DNA of 17,812 nt from Bacillota bacterium (GCA_023423045.1 JAFAGA010000037.1:1-17812), one strand, 5' to 3'. Shown: positions 1 to 7,894, numbered from the stretch's first letter. Made by a program: numbers and translations. The notes: generated by a model not told the origin, from the sequence alone.

Positions 1-128
1 TCACTGTCACACTCCTCTGTCTGAACTGCTTTAGCAATAGTATAGGAGGACAATGTTTAGTATCCATGAAGTAATTATTAAGAATTATTAAGATTTCCTC
101 CGAAAGAGGCAAAAGAGAGCATAAAAGG

Positions 129-2279
129 TTAAATATCTTTAAAATTGGCATTCCGGTACTGTGTTGGTGTAACAATGGTCAGGCTTTTGAAGTTCCTTAA
201 GAAAGAGGTCAGTTCACTGAAGCCGCATTGCAGAGAGATATCATTTACCGACAGAGAGGTTTCCAATAAGAGCCTTTTTGCCTTTTCGATCCGCAGCGAG
301 GTGACATATTTGATGGGAGATACGCCGTATTTTCGTTTAAACTGCTGGCTAAGGTTATTAATTGAGATATCAAAATGTTCGGCAACGTTTCCCAGGAAAA
401 AGTCAATCTCATCGTAATGCTCATTGATATAATTGATTGCAGCATCAATTTTCTCCTGCGGATCAGAGGCGGAGACGGTTTTCATCTGCTTGCTGATTTC
501 GTCATAAATATTTTGTACCAACAGCACAAGATCAGCCTTGCAGATGCTTCTTTCCAGTTTTGTAAGACTGAGCCGCAATTCCTTTTGAGAAACGTCAAAA
601 TCAGAAGGCAAACCGCAGGCAATGGAATTGATCAGGGCATAAATAATGGTTTTTGCATAGGTATAATCACAAACAGGATTTGAAATCTGACCGATCAGAG
701 CTTGCATAATGGTATGGAACACATCAAAATCTTTTTGAAGAATGGCTTTATTCAGATTATTAAGTTCTGTCTGTGGATATCTTAGGGGATTGCTCATGGT
801 ATCCCGCAAATTATATAAATGTAAGGTACCGTTGTGCACCGGCTCATAATCAATCAGGGAGATGGCCTGTATGTAGGATAAGTTAATATTGTCCACATCT
901 GGATACAGGGGCCCGACATATGCTTCCACAGAGATATCCTGCTGGTTGATCCGTTGAATAATAGCCCGGGTAACCTCAATTAACTGGGCTTTTGTCATGT
1001 CATTTCCCCCGATAATGGCTGCAATCCGGGTGTCGGTATAGTGACAGAAGTAAACCTCCAGATTGTTGCGGAGTGAGTCGGTGACAGGATAGAGCTCGCT
1101 GGAGACTGGGGAGCTGCATTTTAGGATGCTGACTGCATAATGGCTGCTGTCCAGGAGGATATCGTGTTCCTTCAGGCTCTGCCGAATCGTGTCTATATTT
1201 TTGTACTGATGGTTAAGCAGACGGGAGAGCCATAATTCAATCAAATTATATTTCTCCTTCAGGAGTCTGTCGTCCAGCTGCTTATTGTTCAAAGCGAGAA
1301 TTTCCAAAAATCTTATGGAGCTGTCAATTTCCGAATTTATTTTATTTAACGTGTTCACCGGGTAGATGTTATTCTCCAGTCTGCTTACGGTATTTTTTAG
1401 TTTGCGCAGGGGCTGATAATTGCTGTAGCAGAAAAAACTGATCAGCGGGAGGGAGATCAGCGCAATAAAGATCTCTAGCGCCACAAATTGGTTTCTAAGG
1501 GTATAAAAATCCTGAAAAACAGTGCTGGTATCAATATCCGCCATTATCGTTACCTTATCATATTTTACCGTGAGCTGGGACGGGTTCTGTTCCGGCAGTG
1601 CTTCCCCCTCCTCCATGATGAGGGGAACCTTGCCGCTCCTGTTAGAATCAACAAGAAGCCCGTCGTAGTAGACCGCATAGGTGCAGCCTGACAGCTTAAT
1701 TAAACGGTCCCTGTCCAGCTGAAACAGCAGGATTCCGGAAGGATAAGGGGAACTGAACGGGTAATTGCATGCCAGATAGAGCACATCGTTATTTTCTTCA
1801 AGATAAACCGGATACAGGTAACGCAGGGATAGGGAGGTGTGCTTGCTGATATGGTCATTCACCCTTCGGACAGGGAGCTTGTATATTTTGGAATAAGTGT
1901 CCAGGGTATAGCTTCCGCTGGAGGTATAGATGTTTTGGCTATCGTCAATCAGTAAAATGTCATTTATGGTATCGCTGACGCTGAGGGAATACTTCAGCAT
2001 ACTGATCATGCGGTACTTGCTGTTCCAATCGCTGGCCAGATGGTAGGAAAGAACATCCGGATTCGTCGAGAGCTGTGTTGCCATTCCTTTGATTTGCTCA
2101 ATCTGCTGCTCGATTTCCATGGCGGTATTCCGGTAGGAGCTTTTCTCCTTCTCATAGGATACCTTCTGAAACTGTTGAATCAGATAAGTATGAAAGAAAA
2201 AAGATGAGACTCCAAGAGGTATGATGAGTACAACCAGGTAAGTAAGGGCATTTTTAGTTAAGGTCTTTGGAATACGCAT
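129..2279 (-). CDS. Membrane-anchored AraC-family transcriptional regulator
   Basis: The 716-residue protein has a hydrophobic segment at about residues 11-34, an extracytoplasmic region to about 263, and a second membrane segment at about 266-286. A cytoplasmic linker follows, ending in an AraC-type double helix-turn-helix at about 612-716 (motifs SLRIEKAKRLL, DISLQCGFSE, TPTQYR). It therefore looks like a YesM-type sensor half joined directly to an AraC output domain, with no kinase or receiver domain. Proteins of this layout usually sense a saccharide outside the cell and activate an adjacent transport operon. It is divergent from the LplB-type permease operon with the sulfatase, its probable target. 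The start is supported by a GAGGAG ribosome binding site seven bases upstream of ATG. The overall class is secure; the ligand is unknown. Confidence 0.93.
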   Translation of the reverse strand: MRIPKTLTKNALTYLVVLIIPLGVSSFFFHTYLIQQFQKVSYEKEKSSYRNTAMEIEQQIEQIKGMATQLSTNPDVLSYHLASDWNSKYRMISMLKYSLSVSDTINDILLIDDSQNIYTSSGSYTLDTYSKIYKLPVRRVNDHISKHTSLSLRYLYPVYLEENNDVLYLACNYPFSSPYPSGILLFQLDRDRLIKLSGCTYAVYYDGLLVDSNRSGKVPLIMEEGEALPEQNPSQLTVKYDKVTIMADIDTSTVFQDFYTLRNQFVALEIFIALISLPLISFFCYSNYQPLRKLKNTVSRLENNIYPVNTLNKINSEIDSSIRFLEILALNNKQLDDRLLKEKYNLIELWLSRLLNHQYKNIDTIRQSLKEHDILLDSSHYAVSILKCSSPVSSELYPVTDSLRNNLEVYFCHYTDTRIAAIIGGNDMTKAQLIEVTRAIIQRINQQDISVEAYVGPLYPDVDNINLSYIQAISLIDYEPVHNGTLHLYNLRDTMSNPLRYPQTELNNLNKAILQKDFDVFHTIMQALIGQISNPVCDYTYAKTIIYALINSIACGLPSDFDVSQKELRLSLTKLERSICKADLVLLVQNIYDEISKQMKTVSASDPQEKIDAAINYINEHYDEIDFFLGNVAEHFDISINNLSQQFKRKYGVSPIKYVTSLRIEKAKRLLLETSLSVNDISLQCGFSELTSFLRNFKSLTIVTPTQYRNANFKDI

Positions 2280-2354
2280 GAAAACACTCCTCTCTGTGGC
2301 TTGAAAATGGCAATGCCTTGTATTATCTTATCATAAAACAAAGAAAAATAAATG

Positions 2355-2383
2355 ATTTTATGTAAAAAGTGCACTAGAGTGAA
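2355..2383 (-). promoter_or_regulatory. Candidate sigma-A promoter of the AraC-family regulator gene
   Basis: Reading the minus strand, TTCACT (2383-2378) and TAAAAT (2360-2355) are separated by 17 bases, matching the consensus at 4/6 and 5/6 positions. This would give a leader of about 70 bases before the ATG at 2279. The -35 box overlaps the first GTGAAA direct repeat. The interval is AT-rich, so chance resemblance is possible. Confidence 0.35.
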
Positions 2384-2450
2384 AAAGTAATAGCGGTGAA
2401 ATAATGTCAGTTGGCATAAGTGAAATATTACAAGCCATTATGAAAAGTAC
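2379..2450. promoter_or_regulatory. Direct TGAAA repeats between divergent promoters
   Basis: Four copies of TGAAAA/T begin at 2380, 2397, 2421 and 2441, three of them preceded by G (GTGAAA). Spacings are 17, 24 and 20 bases, roughly two helical turns, and the set ends just upstream of the -35 box at 2454. AraC-family activators commonly bind direct repeats with about 21-base periodicity next to the -35. Assigning these to the adjacent regulator is inference. Confidence 0.35.
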
Positions 2451-2453
2451 AAC

Positions 2454-2482
2454 TTGAACAATGCTGTAAGAAAATCTATACT
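2454..2482 (+). promoter_or_regulatory. Sigma-A-type promoter of the transporter-sulfatase operon
   Basis: TTGAAC (2454-2459) and TATACT (2477-2482) are separated by exactly 17 bases. The expected start of transcription is near 2489, about 40 bases upstream of the permease ATG. This is one of the two best promoter matches in the window. Confidence 0.7.
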
Positions 2483-2488
2483 ACATCA

Positions 2489-2500
2489 TGTACTAGTACA
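2489..2500. promoter_or_regulatory. Perfect palindrome at the predicted transcription start (candidate operator)
   Basis: TGTACTAGTACA is a perfect 12-base palindrome beginning seven bases after the -10 box, so it covers the expected +1 to +12. A dimeric repressor bound there would block initiation or early elongation. The binding protein cannot be named from the sequence. Confidence 0.45.
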
Positions 2501-2529
2501 AAATCAGCCGATTCGTTTAAGGAGAAAAA

Positions 2530-3453
2530 ATGAACACAGAAAAAGCAATCATGGGAAGGGCCATGAAAAGAGTCCGAAGAAATTGGCCTTTATATTTCAT
2601 GCTTTTGCCGGGAATTATCTACCTTTTTATTTTTAATTACATACCCATGTATGGGGTAACCATTGCCTTTAAGGAGTTCTTCGCCGCAAAAGGCATCCTG
2701 GGCAGCCCTTGGGTGGGCTTTGAGCATTTCCAAAGAGCATTTCATTCGCCTGATTTCTTAAATCTTATTTGGAATACGTTAAGTCTTAGCTTGTATCAAT
2801 TGATTTTAACGTTCCCCATACCGATTGTGCTGGCACTGATGATTAATTCCAGCGCCAATAAGAGATTCGGGACCTTTATTCAAAATGTTACCTATGCTCC
2901 TTACTTTATTTCTACCGTAGTGCTTGTGGGAATGATGATGGTTATCTTCTCTTCCAAAGGGCTTGCCAACACCCTGCTGGGAAGGATAGGACTGGGACCG
3001 CATCTGTTCATGGGTGAATCACAGTATTTTCGCACCATGTTTGTGCTGTCCTCCGTGTGGCAGACAACGGGCTGGAGTTCCATCATTTATCTAGCGGCCC
3101 TGTCCGGCGTCAGCACGGAGCTTCATGAGGCGGCAAGCATCGACGGCGCCAGCAAGCTTCAGCGGGTACTGCATATTGATTTCCCTCACATTCTTCCGAC
3201 TGCGGTAATTGTTCTGACTTTGAATGCGGGCAAAATCATGAGCCTTGGGTTTGAGAAGGCTTATCTGATGCAGACCACATTGAACATCGATGTCTCGGAA
3301 ATATTATCGACCTATGTATATAAGAAAGGACTTCTTGATATCGACTACAGCTACTCTGCGGCAATCGGCCTTTTCAACAATGTGATTAACCTTGCTCTGC
3401 TGCTCAGCGTGAACAAGGTATCAAAGAAGCTGACAGAGACGGGTCTGTGGTGA
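2530..3453 (+). CDS. lplB: LplB-type ABC sugar transporter permease
   Basis: This 307-residue polytopic membrane protein is one half of the membrane channel of a carbohydrate importer of the CUT1 group. An N-terminal basic stretch precedes the first membrane segment (about 21-38), and the family's FPIPIVLALMIN and YAPYFIS stretches follow. The EAA loop that docks the ATPase lies at about 200-222 (EAASIDGAS). Length and motifs match the LplB family, named after a Bacillus subtilis transporter annotated as lipoprotein/polysaccharide uptake. ATG at 2530 is preceded by AAGGAG with a five-base gap. The next permease begins at or just after this gene's stop, indicating co-transcription. Substrate is not predictable from the permease alone; the downstream sulfatase suggests a sulfated saccharide. 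Confidence 0.93.
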   Translation: MNTEKAIMGRAMKRVRRNWPLYFMLLPGIIYLFIFNYIPMYGVTIAFKEFFAAKGILGSPWVGFEHFQRAFHSPDFLNLIWNTLSLSLYQLILTFPIPIVLALMINSSANKRFGTFIQNVTYAPYFISTVVLVGMMMVIFSSKGLANTLLGRIGLGPHLFMGESQYFRTMFVLSSVWQTTGWSSIIYLAALSGVSTELHEAASIDGASKLQRVLHIDFPHILPTAVIVLTLNAGKIMSLGFEKAYLMQTTLNIDVSEILSTYVYKKGLLDIDYSYSAAIGLFNNVINLALLLSVNKVSKKLTETGLW

Positions 3454-3470
3454 GAAAGGAGAGAAAACCT

Positions 3471-4379
3471 TTGAAGCGAAAAATGCATTCCATAAAAAGA
3501 GGACGGGCAAACCTGACCTTTGATATAATTAATTATCTTATTCTGGGGCTGGTTGGAATGATTGTAATTTATCCTCTATACTTTGTACTGATCGCGTCCA
3601 TCAGCGAACCGGATGCGGTGAATAACGGCATCGTAATATGGCGTCCGATAGGGTTTACCCTGGAGGGGTATCGGAAGCTGTTTGAAGATGCAAGAATATG
3701 GATGGGTTACCGCAATACACTTTTTTATACCGTATGCGGAACGGTGTTTAACGTAATCCTGACGCTGATTACGGCATATCCCCTGTCACGTACCGATTTG
3801 GCCGGAAGAAAGGGATTGATCGGATACTTCTTATTCACGATGTTTTTCAGCGGCGGCTTAATCCCCACTTACCTGCTGGTTAACAGGATTGGGCTTTACA
3901 ATTCACCCTTTGTTCTTATCGTACTTGGCGGGATCAGTATTTTTAATCTGATTATCGCAAAATCATTTTTTGAGAGCTCCATTCCGCCGGATTTGAGAGA
4001 GGCAGCGGAAATTGACGGCTGCGGGAACTTTAGATATTTTATAGAGATTGTACTTCCTCTGTCAAAGGCGCTGATCGGTGTGCTGGTGGTCTATTACGGA
4101 ATAAGTCACTGGAATCAATACTTTGATGCCTTAATCTATCTGTCAAAGGATACGCTTTATCCGCTGCAGATGGTATTAAGAGAGATATTAATTCAAAATT
4201 CCAATGTCCAGAACTTTACGGATGAAAGCATGCTTCAGGAAATGCTGCAGCGGGAGAGATATGCCGGCTTAATCAAATACGGGGTGATCATCGTTGCATC
4301 GATTCCGATGCTGACCATCTATCCCTTTGTTCAAAAGTATTTTGCCAAGGGCGTTATGCTGGGATCCGTAAAGGGTTGA
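3471..4379 (+). CDS. ytcP: YtcP/LplC-type ABC sugar transporter permease
   Basis: This is the second permease of the importer, about 302 residues from the chosen start. It has a hydrophobic first segment at about 20-44, the family-typical MFFSGGLIPTYLL stretch near 124, and an EAA loop at about 177-199 (REAAEIDGCG). The C-terminus, with KYFAKGVMLGSVKG, is characteristic of YtcP/LplC proteins. The start is uncertain. TTG at 3471 sits eight bases after AGGAG and is preferred; GTG at 3447 overlaps the previous gene's end by seven bases but has no ribosome binding site of its own; ATG at 3483 is too far from AGGAG. It pairs with the preceding LplB-type permease to form the channel. Confidence 0.92.
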   Translation: MKRKMHSIKRGRANLTFDIINYLILGLVGMIVIYPLYFVLIASISEPDAVNNGIVIWRPIGFTLEGYRKLFEDARIWMGYRNTLFYTVCGTVFNVILTLITAYPLSRTDLAGRKGLIGYFLFTMFFSGGLIPTYLLVNRIGLYNSPFVLIVLGGISIFNLIIAKSFFESSIPPDLREAAEIDGCGNFRYFIEIVLPLSKALIGVLVVYYGISHWNQYFDALIYLSKDTLYPLQMVLREILIQNSNVQNFTDESMLQEMLQRERYAGLIKYGVIIVASIPMLTIYPFVQKYFAKGVMLGSVKG

Positions 4380-4398
4380 AAACTTGGAAATACATTGT

Positions 4399-4423
4399 AC
4401 CATGCCGCTGGATGCGGTTTGGT
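4399..4423 (+). other. Intercistronic hairpin between permease and binding-protein genes
   Basis: ACCA-TG-CCGC, loop TGGAT, GCGG-TT-TGGT forms a stem with one T-T mismatch and one wobble pair. No T-run follows, so it does not look like a terminator. A structure here could protect the downstream message, giving more binding protein than permease, as is common for ABC importers. That role is inferred. Confidence 0.4.
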
Positions 4424-4496
4424 TAAAGCTAAATTTGCTGAATTTACAGTAAAATATGTGTATGAAAAAAATATTTATATTACAGGAGGTAATTTT

Positions 4497-6146
4497 ATGA
4501 AACAGAAATTTAATTTGAGGCTGTTGGCAATGTTTATCATTATTGCAATGGTATTTACCGCATGTTCTCCGGCAGGCCCCTCCGGTGAAGCGAATTCAAA
4601 GAAGCCCAATTCATCTGGGGCGCCCCAGGCGGCAAAGGAAACTACGGAACCGGGCACTTTTCCCATAAGCAAGGAACCCGTGACCATTACAATTATGGTT
4701 CCCTATTCCTCCTCCCAGTCGACCCATCTAAAGGATCTGGATATGATCAAAAAATATGAAGAAATGACCAATGTCCATGTGGAATGGGATGAAGTCGCAG
4801 AGGAAGCCTATGCAGAGAAGTACAAGTTGGTGCTTGCTTCCAACAATCTGCCGGATGCATTCGGCTCCGGATATTCCTATGACGGCTCCATTATTTACAG
4901 CTATGCGAAGCAGGGTTTAATTATTCCGTTGGAGGATATCATCGAAAAGGTTGGCGTTAACACAAAGAAATATCTGAATGAGCGGGAGGACTTCAGGAAG
5001 CTGTCCACCTATCCGGACGGACATATCTATGCCCTTCCCTCAATCGATGAAAACCAAAACATCCGTATGAGCCGTTTTCTGGTAATAAACCATACCTTTC
5101 TGAACAAATTAAACAGGGAGGTGCCTGCTAATTTGGATGAGCTTTACGAGTATTTACGGGAGGCTGTCTCCCAGGATTTGAATGGTGACGGGGCGAAAGA
5201 AACCGGCTTAAGCTTTCAGGATTCAAAGAAAATAACCAGGCTGTTCAGCATGTTCGGCGTTTCCTGGGAATCAAATACCTATCTGCACTATACCGAAGAG
5301 AAGGATTTTACCTTTGCGCCGACAATGGAACAAACTCGCAGGGCCTTGGAATATTTTCATACATGGTATGAGCAGGGGCTGATTGATCCGGAAATTTTCA
5401 CACAGGACGGGGCACAGCTGAAGGCAAAAGGCACAGACGCCGGTGTGGCGCTCTCAATCGCAGATACCTATACCATGTTAAACGGCGGCGATGCATCGAA
5501 GAACGAGTACCACATTATGAATGCGATTCCCGGCCCGGACGGAGACTGCCTGTGGGCAAGGGACGGATTAATCCCCGGATACAGCCCAAATCAGTTTTTT
5601 ATCACCAATGTGAATCAATATCCCGAGGAAACCATCCGTTATATCGATTATTGGATGGATAACGGAGAAAATGCGTTAACAAACCGCTTTGGCCCGGAGG
5701 ATTATTCCTGGAAATGGATTGATAAGACAGCAGGAATATGGACTGAAACGGCAGCCATTCCCACGGGGGAAACCCGCAATATGGAGCTTTCCACCCTATA
5801 CTGTACCTGGGGTTATGGAATTCCCTATTGGTGCTTCAGCGACTTCTGGAGCCAGAAGGAAATTACCGTGGATAATGCGCTGGAGCGCGGAGCAGCAATC
5901 CGGGACAGCTATATCAACGTGGCCTCTCCCGGACTACCTAACATCTTTTATGACGACAAGGATAATAAGGATGCACTGACCATAAAGACCGATTTGTTCA
6001 AATATGTGGATTCCTCCATCGCGAAGTTTCTGGTGGAAGGGGTCACTGATGAGGCCTGGGATAATTTTGTAAGTAACTGCGGCAAGCTGAACGCGGATCG
6101 TTGGGTGATGCTTTATAAAACTTATTATGATAGAATGAATCAATAG
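4497..6146 (+). CDS. Extracellular solute-binding lipoprotein (LipO-like) of the sulfatase-linked transporter
   Basis: The 549-residue protein captures the substrate outside the cell and delivers it to the two upstream permeases. It has a lipoprotein signal peptide: basic start, hydrophobic core at about 8-20, lipobox FTAC with the modified cysteine at residue 23. A Ser/Pro/Ala-rich linker follows, then a binding-protein fold. A DLNGDG loop at about 227-232 resembles the EF-hand-like calcium site found in many large binding proteins of this class. Its size of about 550 residues is typical of LplB/YtcP-associated proteins rather than the shorter MalE type. ATG at 4497 was chosen because AGGAGG lies seven bases upstream and it begins the signal peptide. 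The reading frame stays open to 4395, but that extension would bury the signal peptide. Confidence 0.93.
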   Translation: MKQKFNLRLLAMFIIIAMVFTACSPAGPSGEANSKKPNSSGAPQAAKETTEPGTFPISKEPVTITIMVPYSSSQSTHLKDLDMIKKYEEMTNVHVEWDEVAEEAYAEKYKLVLASNNLPDAFGSGYSYDGSIIYSYAKQGLIIPLEDIIEKVGVNTKKYLNEREDFRKLSTYPDGHIYALPSIDENQNIRMSRFLVINHTFLNKLNREVPANLDELYEYLREAVSQDLNGDGAKETGLSFQDSKKITRLFSMFGVSWESNTYLHYTEEKDFTFAPTMEQTRRALEYFHTWYEQGLIDPEIFTQDGAQLKAKGTDAGVALSIADTYTMLNGGDASKNEYHIMNAIPGPDGDCLWARDGLIPGYSPNQFFITNVNQYPEETIRYIDYWMDNGENALTNRFGPEDYSWKWIDKTAGIWTETAAIPTGETRNMELSTLYCTWGYGIPYWCFSDFWSQKEITVDNALERGAAIRDSYINVASPGLPNIFYDDKDNKDALTIKTDLFKYVDSSIAKFLVEGVTDEAWDNFVSNCGKLNADRWVMLYKTYYDRMNQ

Positions 6147-6165
6147 GCAGCAGGATGGAAGCAGG

Positions 6166-6205
6166 TAAGCCGGATTATTCTCTCGAAAGGCGAAAATCCG
6201 GCTTA
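6166..6205 (+). other. Perfect inverted repeat downstream of the binding-protein gene
   Basis: TAAGCCGGATT (6166-6176) and AATCCGGCTTA (6195-6205) are perfect reverse complements around an 18-base loop. The stem begins 19 bases after the stop codon, and no T-run follows. It may protect the 3' end of the transporter message from exonucleases or cause partial termination before the sulfatase gene. Both roles are inferred. Confidence 0.55.
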
Positions 6206-6224
6206 CAGCCGAATAATTTAAACG

Positions 6225-6254
6225 CAGCCCGGATCCGCCTGCGGATTCTGGCTG
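6225..6254 (+). other. Second hairpin just upstream of the sulfatase ribosome binding site
   Basis: CAGCCCGGATCCGC and GCGGATTCTGGCTG pair over 14 positions with one mismatch and one wobble pair. The short loop will open the innermost pairs. The structure ends four bases before GGGAGGG, the sulfatase ribosome binding site, so it could influence translation or act as a processing barrier. No T-run is present. Confidence 0.45.
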
Positions 6255-6269
6255 AATGGGAGGGTTAAG

Positions 6270-7733
6270 ATGAATATTTTATGGTTTTGCACCGATCAAC
6301 AGCGGTTTGATACAATTAATTGCTATGGTAATCCCTATGTGGAGACACCTAACATGGATCGTCTGGCAAAAATGGGAGTCCGGTTTAATAAGGCCTATAC
6401 GCAGTCCCCGGTATGTGCGCCCAGCCGAGCCAGCTTTCTTACGGGGCGTTATCCCCGGACCTGCGGGGTGCGCCAGAACGGACAGGATATTGAGGCGGGG
6501 GAACGCCTGGTTACCAAGGTACTCTCAGAAAACGGTTATACCTGCGGCCTGTCCGGAAAGTTGCATATATCGGCCTGCAACCAATCGGTCTGCAAAGTGA
6601 TGGAACCGCGCATAGAGGATGGATATGATTACTTTAAATGGTCCCATCATCCTGCGGAAGCCGGATCAAAAGGAAACTGGCCGAGGAATGATTATACCCT
6701 GTGGCTGAGTGAACTGGGGGTGAACTATACTTCAAACCCTCTTGAGGAGTGCCGTTATGTGGAAAGCGGTATGCCGGAACAGTACCATCAGACCACATGG
6801 TGTGTGGACCGCGCCATGGAGTATATTAAAAGCGTAAAGGATTACAAGCTTCCCTGGGTGTTCTCCGTAAATGTCTTTGACCCTCATCACCCCTTTAATC
6901 CTCCCAGAGAATACCTGGAGAGGTATCTGGAGAAGCTGGAGGACATCCCTCTGCCCAATTATATGGAAGGGGAGCTGGAGAATAAGCCGGTTTTCCAAGC
7001 GATTGACCATGAGGGGGCTTATGCAACCAAAGGAAATTATCCATATAAAGATATGACAGTGAAAGACCATAGATATATCCGTGCGGCATATTGGGCGATG
7101 GTGGATCTCATTGATGTCCAGCTTGGCAGAATTCTTGATTATCTGGAGGAAAGCGGGCAAATGGAGGATACTCTGATTCTGTTCCATTCCGACCATGGAG
7201 AAAATCTGGGAGACCATGGAATGTATCTGAAGGGGCCGTATTTTTATGAAAATAATATCCATGTTCCCCTAATCATAGCATATCCCTCCAAAATCAAAGG
7301 CGGACGGACCAGCGATGCCCTGGTAGAGCTGGTGGATTTGGCGCCGACCATTTGTGACGCTGCTGGGATTCCCAGGGAGCCGGGGATGCAGGGAGCGTCG
7401 CTATGGCCGATGCTGATCGGACAGGCTCCGCTGGATCATCACCGCAGCAGCGTATACTGCGAATTCTATAATTCAAACATCAACCATCGGAATCCGCTGG
7501 CTTTTGATACAATGGTATTTGATGGAAGATACAAGCTTGTCCGCGTTCATGATAAAAGGGATGAAATTCAATGCGAAGGGGAGCTTTACGATTTGCTCCT
7601 TGATCCAAGTGAAACCGTCAACCGGTACGATGATCCGGAATATCTTGCGATTAAGGCAAGGATGCTGGGAATGCTATGTGATCGTATGGCGGAAACCTGT
7701 GATCCGCTTCCGGTAAGAAAGGCTTGCTGGTAA
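6270..7733 (+). CDS. Type I sulfatase (formylglycine-dependent), probably cytoplasmic
   Basis: The 487-residue enzyme hydrolyses sulfate esters or sulfamates, probably on an imported saccharide. It carries the sulfatase signature CAPSRASFLTGRYP, with Cys49 as the residue converted to formylglycine. Other expected active-site elements are Asp9 near the N-terminus, GKLH at 96-99 (Lys97, His99), DPHHP at 204-208, and HSDHGENLGDHG at about 306-317 (Asp308, His309) followed by Lys321. The second metal-binding aspartate of the usual N-terminal Asp-Asp is Gln10, as in a known subset of the superfamily with a DQQR start. No signal peptide is visible. A formylglycine-generating enzyme is required; because the site is Cys, this would be an anaerobic radical-SAM enzyme or an FGE-type enzyme, and none lies in this window. 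ATG follows GGGAGGG by five bases. It is last in the operon. Related phosphonate or phosphate esterases share the fold, so substrate class is less certain than family. Confidence 0.92.
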   Translation: MNILWFCTDQQRFDTINCYGNPYVETPNMDRLAKMGVRFNKAYTQSPVCAPSRASFLTGRYPRTCGVRQNGQDIEAGERLVTKVLSENGYTCGLSGKLHISACNQSVCKVMEPRIEDGYDYFKWSHHPAEAGSKGNWPRNDYTLWLSELGVNYTSNPLEECRYVESGMPEQYHQTTWCVDRAMEYIKSVKDYKLPWVFSVNVFDPHHPFNPPREYLERYLEKLEDIPLPNYMEGELENKPVFQAIDHEGAYATKGNYPYKDMTVKDHRYIRAAYWAMVDLIDVQLGRILDYLEESGQMEDTLILFHSDHGENLGDHGMYLKGPYFYENNIHVPLIIAYPSKIKGGRTSDALVELVDLAPTICDAAGIPREPGMQGASLWPMLIGQAPLDHHRSSVYCEFYNSNINHRNPLAFDTMVFDGRYKLVRVHDKRDEIQCEGELYDLLLDPSETVNRYDDPEYLAIKARMLGMLCDRMAETCDPLPVRKACW

Positions 7734-7782
7734 GCTTTGCAGGGAGAAAGAGACTAAGAAAGCTCCAAAAGAAGAGCGAACA

Positions 7783-7836
7783 AAAAACAGATAAGATCGG
7801 GAGCCGGTCCAAAAGCTCCTGATCTTATCTGTTTTT
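7783..7836. terminator. Bidirectional rho-independent terminator between convergent operons
   Basis: The 22-base arms 7783-7804 and 7815-7836 are complementary except for one G-T wobble, around a 10-base loop. The stem starts with AAAAA and ends with TTTTT, so transcripts from either direction finish with a U-run. It lies 50 bases after the sulfatase stop and 59 bases beyond the YesN-type gene stop, ending both operons. Confidence 0.9.
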
Positions 7837-7894
7837 GAAGCGGCTCCTGATCCTCCGGAAAGCTAAAAGCGGATCACCCATCAAATGAAATGTC

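Noticed and set aside
90..112. Small CCTC/GAGG hairpin just after the AraC-family gene as its terminator
   Set aside because: The stem is only about five pairs, one of them a wobble, and no T-run follows on the minus strand.
1..128. AGGAGG-preceded ATG at 53 on the plus strand (12 codons), and on the minus strand a GAGGAG followed by GTG near position 4 that could begin a leftward gene
   Set aside because: The plus-strand frame closes after 12 codons with no recognisable product. The possible minus-strand gene would have only one codon inside the window, so it cannot be assessed.
4434..4480. Internal promoter for the 549-residue binding-protein gene (TTTACA or TTGCTG with TATTTA-like boxes)
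   Set aside because: No pair gives 16-18 base spacing with acceptable boxes; AT-richness explains the resemblance.
6732..7262. 176-codon minus-strand open frame inside the sulfatase gene
   Set aside because: It is antisense to well-conserved sulfatase motifs (DPHHP, HSDHGE), has no ribosome binding site and shows no recognisable domain.
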